From Sphaerimonospora sp050942215 (GTDB lineage: Bacteria; Actinomycetota; Actinomycetes; Streptosporangiales; Streptosporangiaceae): a DNA stretch of 64,000 nt. Location of the stretch: the NCBI RefSeq assembly GCF_050942215.1, contig NZ_CP192056.1:1240001-1304000 (forward strand), read 5' to 3'. Below, one piece after another: positions 1 to 9,085 of this stretch (positions are counted from its first letter, which is position 1; the number at the start of each line of letters is the position of its first letter). Under the pieces are notes generated by a model. It was not told the origin of the DNA. It saw nothing but the letters and a program-made list of their open reading frames with translations, and searched no databases. The position numbers and the translations under genes are program-made.

Positions 1-443
1 TCGGGCATTCGTTCATCAAGGCGGAGATGGCCAGGACGGGGGCGGTGTTCGGCGGCGAGCATTCCGCCCACTACTACTTCCGCGACTTCTGGTTCGCCGA
101 CTCCGGCATGCTGGCGGCCCTCCACGTGCTCGCCGCGCTGGGCGAACAGGACCGGCCGCTGTCGGAGGTCCTGTCGCGCTACTCGCGGTACGCCTCCTCC
201 GGAGAGATCAACAGCAGGGTCGCCGACCAGGCCGCCGCCCTGGCCAGGGTGCGTGAAAGCTTCGCCGGGCGCGAGGGGGTCACCCTCGACGAACTCGACG
301 GGCTCACCGTCAGCGGTCCCGACTGGTGGTTCAACCTGCGGCCGTCCAACACCGAGCCGCTGCTGCGGCTCAACGCCGAGGCGGCGGACGAGAAGACGAT
401 GGCGGCCGTGCGCGACGAGGCGCTCGCCGTTGTGAGGAGCTGA
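1..443 (+). CDS. manB: Phosphomannomutase/phosphoglucomutase, C-terminal part (cut by window start)
   Basis: Only the last ~147 codons are present; the reading frame enters at base 3 and ends with TGA at 441-443. The protein interconverts hexose 1- and 6-phosphates. The C-terminal domain carries the phosphate-binding motif RPSNTEPLLRLNAE near the end, and the segment GGEHSAHYYFRDFWFADSG is the sugar-specificity loop typical of this alpha-D-phosphohexomutase family. Downstream genes follow within 4 bp and by ATGA overlap, and the third is an SIS sugar-phosphate isomerase. This suggests one operon for mannose/glucose phosphate supply. Phosphomannomutase versus phosphoglucomutase specificity cannot be settled from this fragment. 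Confidence 0.93.
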   Translation, partial: GHSFIKAEMARTGAVFGGEHSAHYYFRDFWFADSGMLAALHVLAALGEQDRPLSEVLSRYSRYASSGEINSRVADQAAALARVRESFAGREGVTLDELDGLTVSGPDWWFNLRPSNTEPLLRLNAEAADEKTMAAVRDEALAVVRS

Positions 444-447
444 CGAC

Positions 448-621
448 TTGAAGATCGACGACTGGCTGCTGGACATCCTGGCCTGCCCGGCGTGCAAGGC
501 GCCGCTCCGCGCGGACACCGAGGCGGACGAACTGGCGTGCACCTCGGACGCATGCGGCCTGATCTACCCGGTGCGCGACGACATCCCGGTCCTCCTCGTC
601 GACGAGGCCCGCAAGGCATGA
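448..621 (+). CDS. Trm112-like small zinc-ribbon protein
   Basis: A 57-residue protein starting with TTG at 448, four bases after the phosphomannomutase stop. It shows the family pattern: LLDILACPACKAPL at the N-terminus, a second cysteine group (LACTSDACGL) and the closing YPVRDDIPVLLVDEA segment. The four cysteines are spaced as for one zinc ion. In other organisms Trm112 proteins activate methyltransferases; bacterial versions are mostly uncharacterised. Its stop overlaps the ATG of the SIS gene (ATGA at 618-621), supporting translational coupling. The gene is short and its TTG start is inferred from frame and spacing. Confidence 0.85.
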   Translation: MKIDDWLLDILACPACKAPLRADTEADELACTSDACGLIYPVRDDIPVLLVDEARKA

Positions 622-1775
622 GCCGCGCCGGAGGGGCGCCGGGCCGGAGTTTCGAGCCTGATCGGCTCGACGACCAGACGTGCCTCGTGGAGGGCGACCC
701 CGCCGGCATGCTCAGGGCTGTCGCGTCGTCGGCCGCCCAGGTCCGCATGGCGTACCGCTCGGCCCGGGAGGCGGAGGCCGGACGGGTGGCGGCCGACGGT
801 CGGCCACGGGCGATCGTGGTGGCCGGAATGGGCGTCTCCGGGCTCGCCGGGGAGGTGCTCGAGGCCGTCTGCGGAAACGGTGCGCCGCTGCCTGTCGTGA
901 CCGTACGCGGTTATCGCCTGCCGGGCTGGGTGGGCGCCGCCGACCTGGTCGCCGCCGTCTCGCGCTCCGGTCACACCCAGGAGACGCTCGGGCTGGCGGC
1001 CGAGGCCGTACGGCGCGGCTGCCGGATGCTCGGGGTCGGCCCGGTGGGGACACCGCTCCGGGATCTCGTCGTGCGGGCCGGCGGGCCGTACGTGCCGGTC
1101 TCCGGGGCGCCGGGCCCTTCGCGCACGGCACTGTGGGAGCTGGCGGTCCCGCTGCTCGTCGCCGCCGCCTCGCTGGGCCTGGTGGAGGCGGGCGAGGACG
1201 TGTTCGAGTCCGTGGCCGGACGGCTGGAGGACATCGCCCACCGATGCCGGCCGTCGAGCGATTCGTTCATCAATCCCGGCAAGACGCTGGCGCTGGAGCT
1301 GGCCGACAGCGTCCCGATGATCTGGGGCACCTCGCCGCTCGCCCGGGTCGCCGCCCACCGGCTCGCCTGTCAGCTCAGCGAGAACGCGAAATATCCCGCT
1401 GTGTGGGGTGAGATGCCCGACGCGGGTCACGACCAGCTCGCCGTCCTCGACGGTCCGCTGGCCGGGCGGGACGTCTTCCACGATCCGTTCGCCGACGGGC
1501 CGGGCGGATCCGGTGGCCGGCTGCGGGTCTTCCTGCTGCGCGACGCCGAGGAGCATCCGCAGGTCGTCAAGTGCCGGACGCTGTCCGTACGGCTCGCAGA
1601 GGACCGCGGCGTGCCGGTGTCGGAGATTCTCGCCGAGGGCGTGCATCCGCTGGAGCGCCTCGCCACGCTGATCGGATTGGGCGACTACGGCAGCGTCTAC
1701 CTCGCCCTGGGGTACGGCGTCGATCCCGCCGTCGTACCAGCCGTAACGGAACTCCAGGCCCGGGTTTCCCCATAA
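618..1775 (+). CDS. SIS-domain sugar isomerase (bifunctional phosphoglucose/phosphomannose isomerase type)
   Basis: A 385-residue protein begins at ATG 618, overlapping the previous stop. The first SIS half has the sugar-phosphate loop GMGVSGLAGEV (about 70-80) and the serine-rich SRSGHTQETL (about 115-124). The C-terminal half has WGEMPDAGHDQL, in the place of the catalytic Glu/His region of the PGI/PMI family. Expected role: aldose-ketose isomerisation of glucose 6-phosphate or mannose 6-phosphate, in line with the mutase upstream. An in-frame GTG at 492 lies inside the Trm112 gene and would add unrelated residues, so it was not used. Confidence 0.85.
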   Translation: MSRAGGAPGRSFEPDRLDDQTCLVEGDPAGMLRAVASSAAQVRMAYRSAREAEAGRVAADGRPRAIVVAGMGVSGLAGEVLEAVCGNGAPLPVVTVRGYRLPGWVGAADLVAAVSRSGHTQETLGLAAEAVRRGCRMLGVGPVGTPLRDLVVRAGGPYVPVSGAPGPSRTALWELAVPLLVAAASLGLVEAGEDVFESVAGRLEDIAHRCRPSSDSFINPGKTLALELADSVPMIWGTSPLARVAAHRLACQLSENAKYPAVWGEMPDAGHDQLAVLDGPLAGRDVFHDPFADGPGGSGGRLRVFLLRDAEEHPQVVKCRTLSVRLAEDRGVPVSEILAEGVHPLERLATLIGLGDYGSVYLALGYGVDPAVVPAVTELQARVSP

Positions 1776-1808
1776 GATCTCCCGTGGCCGAAGTGTGAGG
1801 AGTTTCAC

Positions 1809-2726
1809 GTGAGTGCGGGTGGCGGTACAAAGGCGATCATCGCGGCGCTGACCGCGAATCTGGCGATCGCGGTGGCGAAGTTCGTCGCGTTCGTCTTCAC
1901 CGGATCGTCGTCGATGCTCGCCGAGTCGGTGCACTCGGTGGCCGACTCGGGCAACCAGGCGCTGCTGATCCTCGGGGGCAAGCGCGCGATGCGGCAGCGC
2001 ACCCGCGAGCATCCGTTCGGCTATGGACGTGAGCGTTATTTCTACGCCTTCGTGGTGGCCGTGGTGCTGTTCACGATCGGCGCGCTGTTCTCGCTTTACG
2101 AGGGCTGGCACAAGATCTCCGACCCTCATCCGGTGGAGTCGCCGCAGTGGGCCTTCGGCGTGCTGATCTTCGCGATCGTGGCCGAGGGATTCTCGTTCCG
2201 CACCGCGATCAAGGAGTCGCGGCACCACAAGGGCGACAACTCCTGGGTGTCGTTCGTCCGCCGGGCCAAGGCCCCCGAGCTGCCGGTCGTGCTGCTGGAG
2301 GACCTGGGCGCGCTGCTCGGCCTCGTCTTCGCGCTGTTCGGCGTGACGATGGCGGTGGTCACCGGCGACGGCGTGTGGGACGGCATCGGCACCCTCGCCA
2401 TCGGCGCCCTGCTCGCGATCATCGCGATCGTCCTGGCCGTGGAGACCAAGTCGCTCCTGATCGGTGAGAGCGCCGCGCCCGAGATCGAGGAACGCATTCG
2501 CGCGGCCGTGGAGGAGGCCCCGGAGGTCGACAAGGTCATCCACCTGCGCACGCTGCATCTGGGGCCGGAGGAGCTCCTGGTCGCGGCCAAGATCGCGGTG
2601 CGCCACGACGAGACGGCGGTCGAGGTGGCCCGGGGGATCGACGAGGCCGAGAGGCGCATCCGCGAAGCCGTACCGATCGCCAGGGTCATCTACCTCGAAC
2701 CCGATCTTTACCGCGTACAGGTCTGA
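1809..2726 (+). CDS. Cation diffusion facilitator family transporter
   Basis: A 305-residue membrane protein starting at GTG 1809 after the ribosome-binding site GAGGAG (1797-1802). The TM2 metal-site motif ESVHSVADSGNQ (about 40-50), the cytosolic loop FGYGRERYFYAF, a later ED pair in LLEDLGALLG, and a C-terminal ferredoxin-like cytoplasmic domain (about 215-300) identify a proton-coupled divalent cation exporter (Zn2+/Co2+/Fe2+/Mn2+ class). Substrate cannot be read from sequence. It follows the SIS gene by 33 bp, where TAAGAT could be a -10 for a separate transcript. The gene converges with the MerR gene, 12 bp away. Confidence 0.93.
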   Translation: MSAGGGTKAIIAALTANLAIAVAKFVAFVFTGSSSMLAESVHSVADSGNQALLILGGKRAMRQRTREHPFGYGRERYFYAFVVAVVLFTIGALFSLYEGWHKISDPHPVESPQWAFGVLIFAIVAEGFSFRTAIKESRHHKGDNSWVSFVRRAKAPELPVVLLEDLGALLGLVFALFGVTMAVVTGDGVWDGIGTLAIGALLAIIAIVLAVETKSLLIGESAAPEIEERIRAAVEEAPEVDKVIHLRTLHLGPEELLVAAKIAVRHDETAVEVARGIDEAERRIREAVPIARVIYLEPDLYRVQV

Positions 2727-2738
2727 CGGGGAGGCGCG

Positions 2739-3071
2739 TCAGGAGCCGCGGAGGAGGCGCAGGGCCTTCTCCTTCTCGAAGTCGAGCGCCCGGCGCGGCG
2801 CCGGGATCCGGCCGATCCGCACGCCCAGGTCCCGTACGGCCTGGCCGACGGCGGGCTCGGTCAGCGCGCGCAGCGCGAAGGCCAGCTCGGCGGGGGAGAC
2901 GTCGAAGCGGCGCTCCAGATCCATCGCCTGACGTACGGCGGACAGCTCCTCGGGGCCGAACCGCCGGTGTGCGCCCCGGTCGCGGATCGGCGGCAGCAGC
3001 CCGAGCGCCTCCCGGTAGCGCAGCATCCGGGGAGACATGCCGAGCCGCTTGGCGGCCTCCGTGATCCGCAT
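2739..3071 (-). CDS. MerR-family transcriptional regulator
   Basis: A 110-residue protein with an N-terminal MerR winged helix (MRITEAAKRLGMSPRMLRYR, then the GLLPPIRDRGAHRRF wing) and a short helical C-terminal region without cysteine clusters. It is therefore not an obvious metal sensor. It lies tail-to-tail with the cation transporter and diverges from ahcY, so a role in controlling either neighbour is possible but not shown. Translation probably starts at ATG 3071, preceded by GGAGGTGG. Confidence 0.85.
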   Translation of the reverse strand: MRITEAAKRLGMSPRMLRYREALGLLPPIRDRGAHRRFGPEELSAVRQAMDLERRFDVSPAELAFALRALTEPAVGQAVRDLGVRIGRIPAPRRALDFEKEKALRLLRGS

Positions 3072-3291
3072 CGAGCCGCCACCTCCGGTTTAGGCGCTGT
3101 CGGTCCCCCGGAGCGGTGCCGTTCCGGTGTCGGGTAGGTCGTTTCCGCCCACGGTAGACGGTTTCGGGCCGTTGCGGGAGCCGTACATGGGTAAATCTCA
3201 CATTCTGGTGTCAGATTTGCACGTGATCGGATGCATGCGATGGTTCTCGCCACCTAAACTCGCTGCGACGGACAATGGAGGGAAGACACAC

Positions 3292-4719
<1,428 letters not shown>

Positions 4720-4733
4720 CCCACCCACCCGTG

Positions 4734-4993
4734 GTGATCTTGTAGTTTCTCGCAGGTGTGGGTCATGACCTGCCCCGATTCCTCTCGTGATCTTGCAGTT
4801 TCTCGCACGCGAGAGAGTTTCCGCCGGTCATGCGGGGTGTGCCCGATCCGTGATCTTGCAGTCGGAAATGTCGGACTGCAAGATCACGGAAGGTGTTCTC
4901 GCTGGTGGCGGCGGCCGACTGCGAGTTTCTGCAAGATCACGAACGGGAAATCCGCAGGTGGGCAAGGGAGTCTGCGAGCATTCGCAAGATCAC
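4734..4993. repeat. 53-bp intergenic repeat cluster, two arrays in inverted orientation
   Basis: Six copies of a core GTGATCTTGC followed by a TCTCGCA-like tail. Forward copies start at 4734, 4787 and 4850; reverse-complement copies end at 4887, 4940 and 4993. Steps of 4734 to 4787 and 4940 to 4993 are exactly 53 bp, and the linkers share ACCTGC. The two halves face each other around a perfect hairpin. A related array lies at 49966-50082. No coding function; the family resembles REP/MITE-like elements. Confidence 0.8.
4847..4890. terminator. Perfect 17-bp hairpin at the repeat centre, possible ahcY terminator
   Basis: Arms 4847-4863 and 4874-4890 are exact reverse complements (TCCGTGATCTTGCAGTC) around a 10-nt loop. 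It lies about 130 bp after ahcY. There is no U tract, so terminator function is inferred; it may simply be two repeat cores meeting head to head. Confidence 0.45.
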
Positions 4994-5015
4994 GCCATGG
5001 GGGGAGGTGGGGGTG

Positions 5016-6260
5016 GTGACGGTGGGCGATGTCGCTGAGGCGGGGGAGCGCCGGATCGGCTGGGCCGCCAGGGCCATGCCGGTGCTGACCGCGCTGGGGG
5101 AGCGGTTCGCCGGCGAGCGGCCGCTGGAGGGACTGCGGATAGCCGCCTGCCTGCACGTCACGGCCGAGACCGCCGTGTTGCTGGGGACGCTCCGGGCGGG
5201 CGGCGCCGAGATCGCGCTGGCCGCCTCCAACCCGCTGTCCACCCAGGACGACGTCGCCGCGGCCCTGGAGACGTACGGCATGGCCGTACACGCGCGGGCC
5301 GGAGTGGACAGGACAACCTACTACCGGCATATCCACCAGACGCTCGATATTTCCCCCAATATCGTGCTCGACGATGGGTGTGACCTGGTCAACATCCTCC
5401 ACACCGAGCGCATGGAGCTGCTCGACGCGGTGAGCGGCGGCTGTGAGGAGACCACGACCGGCGTCATCCGGCTCCGCCAGATGGCCACCGAGGACGCCCT
5501 GCGATTCCCCGTGGTCGCGGTCAACGACACCCGCACCAAGCGGATGTTCGACAACCGGTACGGCACCGGCCAGTCGACGCTCGACGGCATCATGCGGGCG
5601 ACCAACATCCTGATGGCCGGCCGCACCGTCGTCGTGGCCGGGTTCGGCTTCTGCGGCCGGGGCGTCGCCGAGCGGGCGAGGGGGCTGGGCGCCCGGGTGA
5701 TCGTCACCGAGATCGATCCGGTGAAGGCGCTGGACGCCATGCTGCAGGGGTACGATGTCCGGCCGATGGACCGGGCAGCCGAGATCGGCGACGTGTTCGT
5801 GACCGTCACCGGCAACCGGGACGTCATACGCGGCGAACACCTGGCCGTCATGAAGGACGGCGCCATTCTGGCCAACGCCGGCCATTTCGACGTCGAGATC
5901 GACGTACGCGCACTGGAGGAGTCGGCGACCGCCGTGCGTTTCGGCATCCGCCCGAACACCGACGAGTACGTCATGGCCGACGGCAGGCGGCTGCTGCTGC
6001 TGTCGGAGGGACGCCTGGTCAACCTCACAGCGGCGGAGGGTCACCCGGCCGCGGTCATGGACATGTCGTTCTCGGCCCAGGCGCTCGCCGTCGCCTGGCT
6101 CGCGAAGGAGTCCGTACGGCTGACGCCGGGCGTCTACGATGTGCCGGCCGAGATCGACACCGAGGTGGCCCGGCTCAAGCTCGCGGCCGCCGACGTCGAG
6201 ATCGACACCCTCACCGACGACCAGGAGCAGTACCTCCACTCCTGGCGCCTCGGTTCGTAG
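5016..6260 (+). CDS. Second S-adenosylhomocysteine hydrolase-like protein, short archaeal-type form
   Basis: About 414 residues from GTG 5016, placed 8 nt after GGAGG; GTG 5013 is an alternative. It keeps the family core: CLHVTAETAVLLGTL, SNPLSTQDDVAAAL, DDGCDLVN, the Lys/Asp pair in NDTRTKRMFDN, the NAD fold VAGFGFCGRGVAE and NAGHFDVEID. It lacks the bacterial insertion and the KPDHYRY tail, ending instead in YLHSWRLGS like archaeal and Thermotoga enzymes. A methanogen member of that subgroup acts on S-inosylhomocysteine. It probably cleaves a thioether nucleoside, but the substrate is uncertain. The frame runs back to 4893 through repeats, an unlikely coding extension. Confidence 0.85.
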   Translation: MTVGDVAEAGERRIGWAARAMPVLTALGERFAGERPLEGLRIAACLHVTAETAVLLGTLRAGGAEIALAASNPLSTQDDVAAALETYGMAVHARAGVDRTTYYRHIHQTLDISPNIVLDDGCDLVNILHTERMELLDAVSGGCEETTTGVIRLRQMATEDALRFPVVAVNDTRTKRMFDNRYGTGQSTLDGIMRATNILMAGRTVVVAGFGFCGRGVAERARGLGARVIVTEIDPVKALDAMLQGYDVRPMDRAAEIGDVFVTVTGNRDVIRGEHLAVMKDGAILANAGHFDVEIDVRALEESATAVRFGIRPNTDEYVMADGRRLLLLSEGRLVNLTAAEGHPAAVMDMSFSAQALAVAWLAKESVRLTPGVYDVPAEIDTEVARLKLAAADVEIDTLTDDQEQYLHSWRLGS

Positions 6261-6360
6261 CGGCTCCGTCGACGTCATGGCGGGAACGGCGGCATCCGGT
6301 CCGTCCAGAAGTCGGCCGGACGGGCCCTGCCGACCTCGTCGGAATGTCGGTCGGCCAGGC

Positions 6361-6366
6361 TAGGTT
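6361..6366 (+). promoter_or_regulatory. -10 element of a probable leaderless promoter
   Basis: TAGGTT lies exactly 7 nt before the ATG at 6374, with no Shine-Dalgarno sequence between them. Transcription would start at or next to the start codon. Confidence 0.55.
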
Positions 6367-6373
6367 TCTCGGC

Positions 6374-6784
6374 ATGGCTTCTCGCTCTGATGACCTGTTC
6401 TCCGGGGTCGGCCGGCTGGTGGTGCTCGTAGCGGACCCCGACGCGGCGCTCGCGTTCTACCGGGACGTCCTCGGTTTCACCGTGCTGCACGACCGGACGG
6501 CCGGCGGATATCGATATCTGCACATCGGTGTGCCCGGCCAGGACGGGACCGGCCTCTGGCTGATGCCCGCCACCTCGGACCGGGAGCGAGATCTGATCGG
6601 CCGCCAGTGCGGGGGACAGCCGTTACTCGTCCTCTACACGGCCGACCTCGATCGGGTCGGCGTGCGGCTGCGTGAGCACGGCGTCCGGGTGTGGAACGAA
6701 CGTGACGACGCGGACAGCCGCTCGCTCCACTTCGCGGATCTGTACGGGAACGTGATCGTCGTGGCCCAACTGCTGGGCGGGTGA
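6374..6784 (+). CDS. VOC/glyoxalase-family protein
   Basis: A 136-residue single-module VOC protein. It begins GVGRLVVLVADPDAALAFYRDVLGF, the usual first beta-alpha unit, and ends HFADLYGNVIVVAQLLGG, the usual last strand with the D-x-x-GN turn. Such proteins are metal-dependent lyases, isomerases, dioxygenases or antibiotic-binding proteins; no substrate can be named here. Start placed at ATG 6374 because of the leaderless promoter motif 7 nt upstream. An in-frame ATG at 6344 lies before that -10. Confidence 0.88.
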   Translation: MASRSDDLFSGVGRLVVLVADPDAALAFYRDVLGFTVLHDRTAGGYRYLHIGVPGQDGTGLWLMPATSDRERDLIGRQCGGQPLLVLYTADLDRVGVRLREHGVRVWNERDDADSRSLHFADLYGNVIVVAQLLGG

Positions 6785-6941
6785 CCCGACGAGGACGGGC
6801 ACGACCGTGAGACGACCTCTCCTCCGCCTTCCGGTCGCGCCCGCCTCAACCCCACTCACAGGCACTGCCCCAAGGCCTGCGAGGGTCACAGGTGCCCCGG
6901 GAACGGGGATGTACACCTCCGGCCGGGAATTAATCGAGAAA

Positions 6942-7853
6942 TCAGGCGGGTGGGACGAACCCGCCGGGCGTCGGCCCAGGTGGCGGACCCTGCGGCGCTC
7001 CGGGGTCCGTTCCCGTCGCCGTGCCGTACCCGCCGGATGCGCCGTGCCCATGGGATGCGCCGTGCCCATGGGATGCGCCGTGCCAGGGCGGCACGGAGGG
7101 CCGGCGGGCCTGTGCCCGGGTGAGCCGGATCTCGGTGCGGCGGCGGCGTTCCGCGAGCACGGCGGAGAGATAGGCGTGCGGTGGGACGCCCGGCGGAGGC
7201 GGCGGGGTGACGCGGGACATCACCTGGGCCGAGATCCGCGTCCCCATCTCGTGCTGGACGGCGGGGGCGAGATCGTGCCGGCGGGAGAGGTACTGCCTGG
7301 CGGCGCCCGCCAGCTCGTCGGTGAGCTGGGAGAGCTCCAGCGTGGCGGCCCAGGAGGCGAGCCGCTGCGGCATGATCGGCGGCGGGCTCTGGCGCGGCCC
7401 GCGCTCCCCGATGACGAGGGTGCCGGCGAAGATGTCGCCGAGCCGTTTGCCCTTCTCGTTGGCGAGCGAGGTGATGAGCGCGGGGGCGCCGGCGAACATC
7501 CAGAACTCCACGACCCCGGCGAGCCCGCGAAACAGCGCCTGGCGGAAGCGCTCCGGCCCGCCGTCGTCGCTCACCACCCGCAGACCGAGCACGATCTTGC
7601 CGACGCTGCGGCCCCTGCTGACGGTCTCGAACGCCACCGGACAGGCCACGATGACGAGCACGGCGAGCAGGATGTTCAGGCCGGCGGCCAGTGCGTCGTC
7701 GATGATCGGGGAGGCGAGGGCGATGAGCAGGTACACGGCGATGAGCAGGGCGATCTGGATGACGAAGTCGATCAGGAACGCCAGCGCGCGGCTGGAGAAC
7801 TGGGCGACCCCCACCTCGACGACCACGGCCTCGCCCGTCACGACTTCGGACAC
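6942..7853 (-). CDS. RDD-family membrane protein with proline-rich tail
   Basis: A 303-residue protein read from GTG 7853. The N-terminal half is an RDD domain: SSRALAFLIDFVIQ, several hydrophobic segments, then RGRSVGKIVLGLRVV and KGKRLGDIFAGTLVIGER. The C-terminal third is cytoplasmic-looking and rich in Pro, Gly and His, including three HGAS-type repeats. RDD proteins are poorly understood; some act as ion antiporters. It diverges from the SpoIIM-family gene, a pairing often seen in actinobacteria. A GTG at 7862 is an alternative start, but 7853 has a leaderless-type TAGGGT 7 nt upstream. Confidence 0.88.
   Translation of the reverse strand: MSEVVTGEAVVVEVGVAQFSSRALAFLIDFVIQIALLIAVYLLIALASPIIDDALAAGLNILLAVLVIVACPVAFETVSRGRSVGKIVLGLRVVSDDGGPERFRQALFRGLAGVVEFWMFAGAPALITSLANEKGKRLGDIFAGTLVIGERGPRQSPPPIMPQRLASWAATLELSQLTDELAGAARQYLSRRHDLAPAVQHEMGTRISAQVMSRVTPPPPPGVPPHAYLSAVLAERRRRTEIRLTRAQARRPSVPPWHGASHGHGASHGHGASGGYGTATGTDPGAPQGPPPGPTPGGFVPPA
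7035..7084. repeat. 18-bp tandem repeat inside the RDD gene
   Basis: The unit GGATGCGCCGTGCCCATG occurs 2.8 times (7035-7052, 7053-7070, partial 7071-7084). It encodes the His-Gly-Ala-Ser repeats of the RDD protein tail. Confidence 0.85.
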
Positions 7854-7860
7854 ACTGGGC

Positions 7861-7866
7861 ACCCTA
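7861..7866 (-). promoter_or_regulatory. -10 element for the RDD gene (leaderless)
   Basis: On the minus strand TAGGGT sits 7 nt before GTG 7853. It mirrors the identical hexamer driving the divergent SpoIIM gene. Confidence 0.55.
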
Positions 7867-7915
7867 CCGGGGGCGTCGGCACCGGTTCCGCCGCGCTGAC
7901 CGTCAACGGGCCCGA

Positions 7916-7921
7916 TAGGGT
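7916..7921 (+). promoter_or_regulatory. -10 element for the SpoIIM-family gene (leaderless)
   Basis: TAGGGT lies 7 nt before GTG 7929. The two divergent -10 elements are about 50 bp apart, so the RDD and SpoIIM promoters probably share upstream DNA. Confidence 0.55.
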
Positions 7922-7928
7922 CCGATGC

Positions 7929-8921
7929 GTGGACATGGACGCGTTCGTCGCCGTGAACGGACCGGTCTGGGACCGGCTCGACGAACTGGTGCGGTGGCGT
8001 CGCAGCCTGGACGGCGCCGAGGTCGACGAGCTGATCGAGCTCTACCAGCGGGCGACCACGCACCTGTCCATCGTCCGCTCGGGATCGGCCGACCCGGTCC
8101 TCGTGGGCCGGCTGTCGTCGCTGGTCGCGCGGGCCCGCTCGGCGGTCACCGGGGCGCACAGCCCGGCCTGGCGGGAGCTCGTCCGGTTCTTCACGGTGTC
8201 GTTCCCCGTCGTGGCCTACCGGGCCGGCCGGTGGTGGTTCGGCGCGGCGCTCGGGTCGCTGGCCGTCGCCTACGTGCTCGGGGCATGGGTGGTGCGGGAT
8301 CCCTCGGTCCAGGCGGTCCTGGGCACGCCCCAGGAGATCGGGCAGCTCGTCGAGCACGATTTCGCCGACTACTACTCCGAGCATCCGGCCGCCTCGTTCG
8401 CCGGTCAGGTCTGGGTGAACAACGCCTGGGTGTCGCTGCAGGTCATCGTCTCGGCGATCCTGCTGGGGCTGCCGATTCCGTGGATTCTCTGGCAGAACGC
8501 CGCGAACCTGGGCATCGTCAGCGGGCTGATGCACGCCAACGGCAAGGCCGACGTGTTCTGGGGACTGATCCTGCCGCACGGCATGCTGGAGCTGACCGCG
8601 GTCTTCCTCGCGGCGGGGGTCGGCATGCGGCTCGGCTGGACGGTGATCGACCCCGGGCCCAGGCGCCGCGCCGAGGTGCTGGCCGAGCAGGGGAGGGCCG
8701 TGATGAGCGTCGCCCTGGGGCTGGTCGCCGTGCTGCTGATCTCCGGGCTGATCGAGGCCGGGGTCACCCCGTCGGGCCTGCCCACGTGGGCCCGCATCGC
8801 CATCGGAGCGCTGGCCGAGGCGCTCTTCCTCACCTACGTGATCGTCTTCGGACGCCGTGCCGTACGCGCGGACGAGACCGGCGACATCGAGGACGCCCCA
8901 GATCTGGCTCCCAGCGTCTGA
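7929..8921 (+). CDS. Stage II sporulation protein M (SpoIIM/DUF95) family membrane protein
   Basis: A 330-residue protein with a charged helical N-terminal part (VDMDAFVAVNGPVWDRLDEL) and about five membrane segments. Motifs such as FAGQVWVNNAWVSLQ and LPHGMLELTAVFLAAGVGMRLG are typical of the SpoIIM/DUF95 family. In Bacillus SpoIIM is part of the engulfment machinery; in actinomycetes the homologue sits next to RDD genes and its role is open. Start chosen at GTG 7929 by the leaderless promoter; ATG 7935 is two codons inside. Confidence 0.88.
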   Translation: MDMDAFVAVNGPVWDRLDELVRWRRSLDGAEVDELIELYQRATTHLSIVRSGSADPVLVGRLSSLVARARSAVTGAHSPAWRELVRFFTVSFPVVAYRAGRWWFGAALGSLAVAYVLGAWVVRDPSVQAVLGTPQEIGQLVEHDFADYYSEHPAASFAGQVWVNNAWVSLQVIVSAILLGLPIPWILWQNAANLGIVSGLMHANGKADVFWGLILPHGMLELTAVFLAAGVGMRLGWTVIDPGPRRRAEVLAEQGRAVMSVALGLVAVLLISGLIEAGVTPSGLPTWARIAIGALAEALFLTYVIVFGRRAVRADETGDIEDAPDLAPSV

Positions 8922-9047
8922 CGACACCACACGGGAACGAATTTAGGTAGCCCGAAATTCCGATATTTGAGTCAGCCGCATTCTGACCAATTTCCCGGCG
9001 ATGTCAGACCGCGTCCTGACCGAAAAATTCTAATTTCTTTCACAGGG

Positions 9048-9077
9048 CTGACAAGGCTGACAATCGGGTTATACGAT
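9048..9077 (+). promoter_or_regulatory. Promoter of the GPP34 gene
   Basis: CTGACA (9048-9053), an 18-nt spacer and TACGAT (9072-9077) precede GTG 9086 by 8 nt, again giving a nearly leaderless transcript. The surrounding 8922-9085 region is the most AT-rich intergenic stretch in this part. Confidence 0.5.
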
Positions 9078-9085
9078 CGCCTCTC

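Noticed and set aside
564..2606. Long minus-strand open frame across the SIS and cation-transporter genes
   Set aside because: Its translation is rich in Arg, Gln, His and Asp, typical of the antisense of GC-rich genes; no family motif appears.
4734..4993. CRISPR-like array
   Set aside because: Only two or three copies per orientation, spacers share conserved bases, and no cas genes are nearby.
6807..7928. Frame-open extension upstream of the SpoIIM gene
   Set aside because: It lies antisense to the RDD gene, and the leaderless promoter at 7916-7921 places the start at 7929.
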